From NCBI GenBank assembly GCA_029990175.1, contig JARKIP010000035.1, forward strand, positions 37,214,001 through 37,278,000: a stretch of DNA of 64,000 nucleotides. The letters are read 5' to 3'. Source of the DNA: Petunia secreta. Taxonomy: Eukaryota; Streptophyta; Magnoliopsida; Solanales; Solanaceae. Positions 31,057 to 39,323 of the stretch are shown here, one piece after another. The translations under genes were made by a program, and so were the position numbers. Position 1 is the first letter of the stretch. The number at the start of each line of letters is the position of its first letter. Below the pieces are notes generated by a model. It saw only the letters and a list, made by a program, of their open reading frames with translations, was not told the origin of the DNA and ran no database searches.

Positions 31057-34000
31057 CGAGGCGCAAATGTTGAAAGAAATATTGAGCGTGAGGCTGATGA
31101 TCGAGAAGATGAGTTTCCCGAGCAGGCTAGAGCTGTTCGAGACTCAAACTTGAACAGTGTCAAGATCACTATTCCACCCTTTAAAGGAACTAGTGATCCT
31201 GACGAGTATCTTGAATGGAAGCTTAAAATGGAGCGCATCTTTGAAACAAATGAGATGACCGATGAGAGAAAAGCTGCCCATGCCATTGCTTCGTTCGAAG
31301 CTTATGCATCAACATGGTGGGAATCTGACAAGAGGCATAGAAGAAGAAATGACTATCCAGTAGTCAATACATGGCCACAGTTGATGAGAGCGATGGATGG
31401 TAAGTACTTAAGTGCCAAATACAGGCAGACTCAAATGCAAAAACTCTATGAGTTAAAGCAAGGGTCTAAGTCCGTCCAAGAGTACCACGATGAGTTTGAA
31501 AAGGTTCGATTGAATCTTGATCTGGTCGAAGACGAAGAGCAAGCCATTATCAGATTTAAAAATGGCTTGGCTAGGGATGTGTCATCTCAGTTGAGACTCC
31601 ACGTGTACCACACGTTGGAAGATCTGTTCGATGCTGCCACCGAAGCTGAAAAATTGGTGAAGGACGATAAGGCAAACCGGTATCGAGGAGTTACTACTTC
31701 TGCTCCTTCGAACCGAAGTAAAGAATGGAAAAGTCCAAACCAAACAAATGCTAACACTGTTCGAGATTCGAAGAGACCCTTCGAAAGAGGTGTGACCGTT
31801 AACCAACCAAGAGAAGTGGGAGGTAAAGTTCAACTCAACTCTCCTAGTGCTTCAAATATTCAGTGTCACAAATGCAAAGGTTATGGTCACATGGCAAAAG
31901 AGTGTCCAACTCGCAAGGTTATGCTTCTGCTCGAAGATGGAACCGTCCATGAGCAAGCGAGTGACACCGAGGAGGAAATTATCGAGGAGACTGATCGAGC
32001 TGAAGGTGATGATGATCATGAGGCTGCCGAAGCTGATCATCCGGAAATGTTTCTTGTGGTTCGAAGGAATTTGAGCTGCATGACTCTTGAAGAAGAGGAC
32101 AACCAAAGAGAAAACCTCTTTCATGCCCGATGTCGAGTGAGGGGAAAGGTGTGTTCGATGATCATTGACTCTGGTAGCTGTGCAAATGTGGTGAGCCAAA
32201 CTTTGGTTTCACAAATGGGACTACCTACGATGAAGCATCCCCACCCTTACAAATTACAATGGCTGAATGAGTGTGGAGAATTGAGGGTTGTCAAACAAGT
32301 GTGGATCAAGTTTAGAATCGGCGAGTATCAAGATGAAATGGTATTCGATGTGGTGCCGATGCAAGCTTGTCATTTGCTCTTGGGTCGACCATGGCAATAT
32401 GACCGAACAGCTGTTCACAATGGCAGATCCAACACTTACACCGTAAAGCTTGATGGGAAGAGTTTCATCCTCAAACCATTGTCTCCGAAACAAGTCTCCG
32501 AGGACTATAAACGAATGAAAGAATTGAAAGAAGCGGCCAAAGCTAAGCTTCCGATAGGAGCAAAATTGGGGCCCGAAGAGATAAACTCACCGACCGAAGT
32601 GAAAGGAATTTGTGCAATCATGCAACCCGGTGAGATCTTACGAGGCAACGACCACGGTCAGATGATGATTTGCCTCGTGCACAAGGGTATCTTTCTAAAC
32701 TCTAATGATGATTTTTCTAATGATAACCCTTTGCCTTTATTTGTTCAAAAAGTTTTGCAGGACTTCGAGGACATGTTTCCCGAGGAAATGCCAGGTGGAT
32801 TACCTCCATTGAGAGGAATCGAGCACCAAATTGACTTCGTACCAGGATCTCAAATCCCTAACAAACCTGCATACCGGTGTAATCCCGAAGACACCAAAGA
32901 GCTCCAACGGCAGGTTGATGAATTGCTGAACAAGGGCCTCGTTCGTGAGAGCTTGAGTCCTTGCGCCGTTCCTGTTATCCTTGTTCCGAAGAAGGATGGA
33001 ACATGGCGAATGTGTGTTGACTGTCGAGCAGTCAACAAAATAACGGTAAAGTATCGTCATCCTATCCCTCGATTAGATGACATGCTAGATGAGTTAAGTG
33101 GTTCTTCATGCTTTTCGAAGATAGACCTCAGGTCCGGTTACCATCAGATCCGAATGAACCCCGGGGACGAGTGGAAAACCGCATTCAAGACCAAATTCGG
33201 TCTCTATGAATGGTTGGTGATGCCTTTTGGCTTATCCAATGCACCGAGCACATTCATGCGACTGATGAACCATGTGCTCAAGCCGTTCATAAATAAGTTT
33301 GTTGTCGTTTATTTCGATGACATACTTGTTTATAGCAGAACCGTGGATGAACATGTCGATCACCTAAGGCAAGTACTTGAAAAGCTTCGAGAAGAGAAGT
33401 TGTATGCCAACTTCAAGAAATGCGCCTTTGGTGTCGATCGTGTAGTCTTTCTTGGATTTGTTGTCAGTGTTAATGGTGTCGAAGTCGACGAATCAAAAGT
33501 TGAAGCCATCAAAGATTGGCCAACTCCAACCTCGGTATCACAAGTTCGTAGCTTCCATGGCTTAGCTAGCTTTTACCGAAGGTTTGTTCGTGACTTTAGC
33601 ACCATAGCAGCTCCTTTAACCGAGCTGGTGAAGAAAGACAATCCATTTGTGTGGGGAGAGTCCCAAGAGAGGGCTTTCCAAGAGTTGAAGCGGAGGCTTT
33701 GTTCTGCCCCGTTGTTGCAACTCCCTGACTTCGGCAAAGCATTCGAAGTCGAGTGTGATGCGTCTGGAGTTGGGATCGGAGGAGTGCTGATGCAAGAATC
33801 GAAGCCGATCGCTTACTTTAGCGAAAAGCTTAAGGGTGCAACTTTGAATTACTCTACGTATGACAAAGAGTTGTACGCCCTCGTTCGAGCACTCGCCCAT
33901 TGGCAGCATTATTTGTGGCCTCGAGAGTTTGTGATTAAAAGTGATCATGAGTCTTTGAAACATCTCCGAGGTCAGGAGAAATTAAATCGACGACATGCCA

Positions 34001-35619
34001 AGTGGGTTGAATTCATTGAAAGCTTTCCCTATGTAATTCATTACAAAAAGGGAAAAGATAATGTTGTGGCCGATGCGCTATCCAGGAAATTTGCCTTAGC
34101 GACCACTCTCGCCTCGAGGCTCATGGGATTCGAAAGCATCAAGCTAATGTACGATGACGATCCCAAGCTGAAATGCGTTCGTGACGCAATCTTGAGTGGC
34201 CGAAAGGTTGAGAAATATCAGTGGCATGATGGCTACCTCTTCAAAAATGGGAGGGTTTGTGTGCCAGTGTCATCGTGGAGAGAGCTCTTGGTTCGAGAAG
34301 CTCACTCAGGTGGACTGATGGGACACTTCGGTGTCGATAAAACTCTTGGTATCTTGACCGAGCAGTTCCATTGGCCCAAAATGCGACGAGATGTGGAAAA
34401 GCTTTGCAACGCTTGTCTCGTTTGCAAGAAAGCAAAATCGAAGTCCAACCCTCATGGTTTGTACACCCCGTTGCCTGTGCCTGATCGACCTTGGGTTGAT
34501 ATATCCATGGACTTTGTCTTGGGGTTACCGAGGTCGGGGGGAGGACATGATAGCATCTTCGTTGTGGTTGACCGTTTTTCAAAAATGGCTCACTTTATTC
34601 CTTGCAAAAAGTGTGATGATGCACAGCATGTAGCTACATTGTTTGTTTCTAACGTGTTAAAATTGCATGGTGTACCTCGTACTATTGTGAGTGATCGAGA
34701 CTCGAAGTTCTTGAGTCATTTTTGGAAGTGTTTGTGGGGTGCCCTCGGCACCAAGCTACTATTCTCGACGTCTCACCATCCTCAGACTGATGGCCAGACC
34801 GAGGTAGTAAACCGAACCTTGGGATCGTTGCTTCGGGCAATGACCAAAGGGAAGGTTGGAAACTGGGCTGATCGTTTGCCCATGATGGAGTTTGCATACA
34901 ATCGAACGGTGCATAGAATGATCAACATGACCCCGTTTGAATGTGTGTATGGCTTTAATCCTTTAATTCCACTTGATTTAACCCCATTGCCTCGAGATTC
35001 TGTTCTTGATTTTGAAGGTACTCGACGAGCAGCTGCCTTGATCGAATTGCATGCAAAGGTGAAGAAGAACCTCGAGGAGGCCTATGCAAAGGTTGCCTTA
35101 AAGAAAAACAAGGGGCGTAAAAAGTTGGAATTAAAAAAAGGAGATTGGGTTTGGGTTCACTTCCGAAAGGAACGCTTCCCGAACCAAAGGAAAGGAAAAT
35201 TGGCTCCTCGAGGGGATGGTCCATTTCAAGTGTTGACCAAGATCAACAACAATGCCTACGTGATCGACCTCCCTGGTGAGTATAACGTGTCCAACACCTT
35301 TAATGTTGCTGACTTAGTTCCTTGTGTTGTAGGTCCAACTTCGGAGGACGAGGAAGGCTTGATTTCGAGGACGAAACCTTCTCAAGAAGGGGAGGATGAT
35401 GCAGCCCGATCACGCGCTGATCAAGTGATCGATCCACCGATGAGACCGATGACAAGAAGCCAAGCCAAGTTGCTGCACGATGTGCACGTTCACTTAGCCT
35501 GGCCGAAGGAAAACAATTGCTCCGAAGCTGAGTGGCCGAGCTCAAGAATCGAAGGCATTATCTTCAGATTTGAGCCCGAAGGCAAAGTGAACGAGGACAA
35601 TGAGCTCGAAGACAATTGA
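31057..35619 (+). CDS. Gag-Pol polyprotein of element B, main part
   Basis: About 1520 codons without a stop, in the frame of the gag piece at 11194-11682. In order: capsid-like region (ITIPPFKGTSDPDEYLEWK), CCHC zinc knuckle (CHKCKGYGHMAKEC, about 31861), retropepsin with IDSGSC (about 32164), reverse transcriptase with YFDDILVYS (about 33309), RNase H (ECDASGVGIGG, then SDHESLKHL), and integrase with its zinc finger (AHSGGLMGH...CNACLVCK) and core (SMDFVLGLP, SDRDSKF). The C-terminal block is GPFQVLTKINNNAY and then ISRTKPSQEGEDD, which is encoded by the polypurine tract. The frame enters the 3' LTR and ends at 35619 with a TRSQAK-type tail. All catalytic motifs look intact. It is not functional as it stands, because C splits gag. 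Confidence 0.93.
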   Translation, partial: RGANVERNIEREADDREDEFPEQARAVRDSNLNSVKITIPPFKGTSDPDEYLEWKLKMERIFETNEMTDERKAAHAIASFEAYASTWWESDKRHRRRNDYPVVNTWPQLMRAMDGKYLSAKYRQTQMQKLYELKQGSKSVQEYHDEFEKVRLNLDLVEDEEQAIIRFKNGLARDVSSQLRLHVYHTLEDLFDAATEAEKLVKDDKANRYRGVTTSAPSNRSKEWKSPNQTNANTVRDSKRPFERGVTVNQPREVGGKVQLNSPSASNIQCHKCKGYGHMAKECPTRKVMLLLEDGTVHEQASDTEEEIIEETDRAEGDDDHEAAEADHPEMFLVVRRNLSCMTLEEEDNQRENLFHARCRVRGKVCSMIIDSGSCANVVSQTLVSQMGLPTMKHPHPYKLQWLNECGELRVVKQVWIKFRIGEYQDEMVFDVVPMQACHLLLGRPWQYDRTAVHNGRSNTYTVKLDGKSFILKPLSPKQVSEDYKRMKELKEAAKAKLPIGAKLGPEEINSPTEVKGICAIMQPGEILRGNDHGQMMICLVHKGIFLNSNDDFSNDNPLPLFVQKVLQDFEDMFPEEMPGGLPPLRGIEHQIDFVPGSQIPNKPAYRCNPEDTKELQRQVDELLNKGLVRESLSPCAVPVILVPKKDGTWRMCVDCRAVNKITVKYRHPIPRLDDMLDELSGSSCFSKIDLRSGYHQIRMNPGDEWKTAFKTKFGLYEWLVMPFGLSNAPSTFMRLMNHVLKPFINKFVVVYFDDILVYSRTVDEHVDHLRQVLEKLREEKLYANFKKCAFGVDRVVFLGFVVSVNGVEVDESKVEAIKDWPTPTSVSQVRSFHGLASFYRRFVRDFSTIAAPLTELVKKDNPFVWGESQERAFQELKRRLCSAPLLQLPDFGKAFEVECDASGVGIGGVLMQESKPIAYFSEKLKGATLNYSTYDKELYALVRALAHWQHYLWPREFVIKSDHESLKHLRGQEKLNRRHAKWVEFIESFPYVIHYKKGKDNVVADALSRKFALATTLASRLMGFESIKLMYDDDPKLKCVRDAILSGRKVEKYQWHDGYLFKNGRVCVPVSSWRELLVREAHSGGLMGHFGVDKTLGILTEQFHWPKMRRDVEKLCNACLVCKKAKSKSNPHGLYTPLPVPDRPWVDISMDFVLGLPRSGGGHDSIFVVVDRFSKMAHFIPCKKCDDAQHVATLFVSNVLKLHGVPRTIVSDRDSKFLSHFWKCLWGALGTKLLFSTSHHPQTDGQTEVVNRTLGSLLRAMTKGKVGNWADRLPMMEFAYNRTVHRMINMTPFECVYGFNPLIPLDLTPLPRDSVLDFEGTRRAAALIELHAKVKKNLEEAYAKVALKKNKGRKKLELKKGDWVWVHFRKERFPNQRKGKLAPRGDGPFQVLTKINNNAYVIDLPGEYNVSNTFNVADLVPCVVGPTSEDEEGLISRTKPSQEGEDDAARSRADQVIDPPMRPMTRSQAKLLHDVHVHLAWPKENNCSEAEWPSSRIEGIIFRFEPEGKVNEDNELEDN

Positions 35620-36149
35620 GCGTCCGAAGGCAACAAGTGTGTGTTCGAGCAGACAATCGAGAACCGAAGCCAAGGCTTACCGAAGTCAAAGTCTGCCGAA
35701 CACATTTTAACTCAGCCCTGCGTGGCTTATTTCTATTGGTCAACTGTGACCTATTTACGAGTTTACCCTTAGTATTTCCTATATAAACACTACTTCCTTT
35801 CATTGTAAGTAGCTAGTTTTTGAACATTGATGAATTGAATGAAAGTGCCGAGCACATTTCTTCTTGTCTCCGTCGTGAGCAAAACCCCGGTGAGGGCTTT
35901 TAAGGACTTGTGGCTTTCGGTTAGTCCGATTGAACATTCCTCTTGATCATTCAGTTTGCAAGAGGCAATGTTCTCTTGAGGATTGTTGCATAGTTAGGGT
36001 GATTCTTGTCTCCCTTTTGATCGAGCTTAGGGACAGGTTCCTCTCTGTTCTTTCGAAAGAAGCAAGTTTTGTCTTGCTTTTATCTTCTTCTTTAATTGTT
36101 CTTGTTCCGCGTTTGTGCTAAGCTTCCCTTCGGGAATTCCATTGCACCA
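35397..36149 (+). repeat. 3' LTR of element B
   Basis: 753 bp, same as 9217-9969 by eye. It begins directly after AAGAAGGGGAGGA. The first 223 bases are the 3' end of the polyprotein frame. The second cctat TSD copy follows at 36150-36154. Confidence 0.93.
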
Positions 36150-36154
36150 CCTAT

Positions 36155-36370
36155 GGAGATCGACATCTAGTTAGATTCCATTGTAAGGTTCAAGTTTCCC
36201 TTCTCCCTTTTGAATTCAATTAATGTGAATGAATTGAATTCGTTTCTTTCTTCTAATTTCTTGACTCCCCAATCCTTGTTTCCCGTTATCTTTGATATCA
36301 CCTATCTAGTTATTTATCGCTTCCGCATATTTGTGTCGTTGTTTAGCTTCCGCTATTTTACCCTGCATCA
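36155..36370 (+). repeat. 3' LTR of element A, second part
   Basis: It continues the LTR interrupted at 9216 and ends TGCATCA at 36370, followed by the second catac copy (36371-36375). Small differences from the 5' LTR are visible near the end (CGTTGT against CGTTGG; CCCGTTATC against CCCGATATC). Confidence 0.9.
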
Positions 36371-36375
36371 CATAC

Positions 36376-36737
36376 ACGAGCCTCGGGCTCAAACAAGAAG
36401 GGCTCGGCCTCTTCAATGTTCTCTCTCAATTCTATCTTCTAAACAATGACTAACTAATGAATGAAATGGCTAAGGGAAGCTTATATAGTTTTCCCATACA
36501 TCAATGTGAAATGACTAAAAGCCCATAAGACAAGTTAGTGTAATAAAAGCACCTAGGGCTAGAATAGGAATTACACCTCAAAAACAAGTCTTCAAATGGC
36601 CCGTGAGTAGGCGCCCCGCCTACTCAAAAGAGGCGCCCCGCCTAGTTGCATTGTAGGCAAGCAGGCGCCCCAACACCATGGAGTAGGCGCCCCACCTACT
36701 TGAAGTAGGAACCCCACCTACTTGAAGTAGGCGGTCC
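36376..36737 (-). repeat. Element Z 5' LTR, middle part
   Basis: It continues Z's LTR after A. It carries an array of AGGCGCCCCGCCT-type palindromes (about 36607-36737), in keeping with the array in Z's leader. Element F is inserted after AGGCGGTCC, in the middle of a palindrome. The rest of this LTR is not seen in the window. Confidence 0.72.
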
Positions 36738-37486
36738 TGGTGCAATGCAAACCCGAAGGAGTTGCTTAGCACAAACGCGGAAGATAAACAACAAAAGATA
36801 AAGATAGAAGCAAGACAAAACTTGCTTCTTTTGAAAGAACAGTGAGGAACCTGTCTCAAAGCTCGATCAAAAGGGACACAAGAATCACCTAAACTATGCA
36901 ACAATCCTCAAGAGAACATTGCCTCTTGCAAACTGAATGATCAAAGAGGAATGTTCAATCGGATTAACCGAAAGCCACAAGTCCATAAAAGCCCTCACAG
37001 GGGGTTGCTCACGACGGAGACAAGAAATGTGCTCGGCACTTTCATTAATTCATCAATGTTCAAAAAACTAGGTACTTACAATGAAAGGAAACAAGGTTTA
37101 TATAGGAAATATTAAGGGTAATCTAGTAAAAGGGTCACAGGCTACCAATAGAAATAAGCCACGCAGGGCTGAGTTAAATTGTGTTCGGCAGACTTTGACT
37201 TCGGTAAGCCTTGGCTTCAGTTCTCGATTGTCTGCTCGAACACACTTGTTGCCTTCGGACGCTCAATTGTCTTCGAGCTCATTGTCCTCGGTCACTTTGC
37301 CTTCGGGCTCAAATCTGAAGATAATGCCTTCGATTCTTGAGCTCGGCCACTCAGCTTTCGGAGCAATTGTTTTCCTTCGGCCAGGCTAAGTGAACGTGCA
37401 CATCGTGCAGCAGCTTGGCTTGGCTTCTTGTCATCGGTCTCCTCGGTGGATCGATCACTTGATCAGCACGTGGTCGGGCTGCATCA
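36738..37486 (-). repeat. 3' LTR of element F
   Basis: 749 bp, TGATGCAGCC...GCACCA on the minus strand, same family as the 753-bp LTR of B. It has no GC palindrome arrays. The polyprotein tail frame enters it, but a 1-bp insertion near 37355 ends it early compared with B. Confidence 0.88.
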
Positions 37487-38427
37487 TCCTCCCCTTCTTG
37501 AGAAGATTTCGTCCTCGAAATCAAGCCCTCCTCGTCCTCCGAAGTCGGACCTACAACACAAGGAACTAAGTCAGCAACATTAAAGGTGTTGGACACGTTA
37601 TACTCACCAGGGAGGTCGATCACGTATGCATTGTTGTTGATCTTGGTCAACACTTGAAATGGACCATCCCCTCGAGGAGCCAACTTTCCTTTCCTTTGGT
37701 TCGGGAAGCGTTCCTTTCGGAAGTGAACCCAAACCCAATCTCCCTTCTTTAATTCCAACTTTTTACGCCCCTTGTTTTTCTTTAAGGCAACCTTTGCATA
37801 GGCCTCCTCGAGGTTCTTCTTCACCTTTGCATGCAATTCGATCAAGGCAGCTGCTCGTCGAGTACCTTCAAAATCAAGAACAGAATCTCGAGGCAATGGG
37901 GTTAAATCAAGTGGAATCAAAGGATTAAAGCCATACACACACTCAAACGGGGTCATGTTGATCATTCGATGCACCGTTTGATTGTATGCAAACTCCATCA
38001 TGGGCAAACAATCAGCCCAGTTTCCAACCTTCCCTTTGGTCATTGCCCGAAGCAAAGATCCCAAGGTTCGGTTAACTACCTCGGTCTGTCCATCAGTCTG
38101 AGGATGGTGAGACGTAGAGAATAGTAGCTTGGTGCCGAGGGCACCCCACAAACACTTCCAAAAATGACTTAAGAACTTCGAGTCTCGATCACTTACAATA
38201 GTACGAGGTACACCATGCAATTTTAACACGTTAGAAACAAACAATGTAGCTACATGCTGTGCATCATCACACTTTTTGCAAGGAATAAAGTGACCAATTT
38301 TTGAAAAACGGTCAACCACAACGAAAATGCTATCATGTCCTCCCCCCGACCTCGGTAACCCCAAGACAAAGTCCATGGATATATCAACCCAAGGTCGATC
38401 AAGCACAGGCAACGGGGTGTACAAATC
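37351..38427 (-). pseudogene. Integrase part of element F pol
   Basis: Integrase core (SMDFVLGLP, SDRDSKF, QTDGQTEVVNRT), C-terminal domain (GPFQVLTKINNNAY) and ISRTKSSQEGEDD tail, ending after NNCSES at 37351. It is cut at its N-terminal side by element G; the upstream part continues at 43865. The frame itself is open here, but the polyprotein as a whole is broken by two nonsense codons and two insertions. Confidence 0.85.
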
Positions 38428-38432
38428 ATGAG

Positions 38433-39202
38433 TGATGCAATGGAAAATACGCGGAAGCAAGAAACGATATGAAAATGCGGAAGCTAAAACAAGATAGGCG
38501 ATATCGAAGACGATATCGAGATAAAAGCAAGACGAGGCTTGAACGTTTACCTAAGTAGCACCGAGGAACTCGTCTCGATACACCCCGGGTGAAGTCAAGG
38601 ATCACCTATACTACGCAACTACCCTCAAGAGACACTCGGCTCTCGCAAATAGAATGATCAAAGAGGTTTCGATGCTCAACTTGGAATCCACCAAGTGAAA
38701 TCATGCCCGCTCACGGGTTCTTCATTGAGATTCACTCAAGAAATATATCATTCTACATTCAAGGTTTGTTAAAAATGCAATAAATGAACAAAGGGGGTAT
38801 TTATAGTTTCCCATTACAACATTTGCCAAGTTTCTGGTCCGCACTGCTCCACTGGTCATCGCGATCGCGTGAATGGAATAGCGATCGCGTGGGCACTTGG
38901 TGGCTGAGGCGCGCGATCGCGCGGAGGGTGGCGCGAAGGCGAAGAGCAGAGATTTCCTCATCGCGATCGCGCAGACATGCACGCGATCGCGAAGAACAGA
39001 TCTCCCTCGTCAGGCAGTAAGCTCAGAAAGTGCTGCCCTGTTTTGCCCTGCTTTGGCTCCCCTGTTTCCTGCACTGGTTTCGGCCCTGCCTCCACTTTGA
39101 TTGAGCTCTAATGCATGGTCTTCAAGTTGTCCCCGAGCTCATATCATCCATGCCTTGACTCCCGGACCAAGTGTAGGTGTCGATGCAATTTGGGTTGCAT
39201 CA
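38433..39202 (-). repeat. 3' LTR of element G
   Basis: 770 bp. GCGATCGC array at about 38859-38997 (five exact octamers), TATAAATA on the minus strand at 38805-38798, and ATGCATTAGAGCTC, a variant of the shared LTR motif, near 39110. Confidence 0.92.
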
Positions 39203-39323
39203 TTCTCCCCTTCTTGAGAAAATTTCGTCCTCGAAATTAAGGCGTCCTCCTCCAAGGTAGCATCACCTACATCAAAAGGCAACAAAAACAAAAAAATTCC
39301 TACTACAAGAGTAGGTTAGTGCA

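Larger units (their letters stand above)
9217..36149 (+). mobile_element. Element B: gag-pol Ty3/gypsy element, split by element C
   Basis: LTRs 9217-9969 and 35397-36149 are both 753 bp and I see no difference between them. TSD cctat. PBS 9973-9984, polypurine tract 35384-35396. The coding region is in two pieces (11194-11682 and 31057-35619) around element C, in the same reading frame. Unlike every other family here, its LTR and leader lack the GC palindrome arrays. Confidence 0.93.
3687..36370 (+). mobile_element. Element A: non-autonomous LTR retrotransposon, split by element B
   Basis: 5' LTR 3687-4505, PBS 4508-4519, leader, degenerate coding region 5466-8510, polypurine tract AAGAAGGGGAGGA at 8598-8610, 3' LTR 8611-9216 continuing at 36155-36370 after element B. 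The TSD is catac. The two LTRs differ by a 3-bp indel (near 3798/8723) and a few substitutions, for example near the 3' end, so A is older than the elements inside it. It has no RT, RNase H or integrase. Confidence 0.92.
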
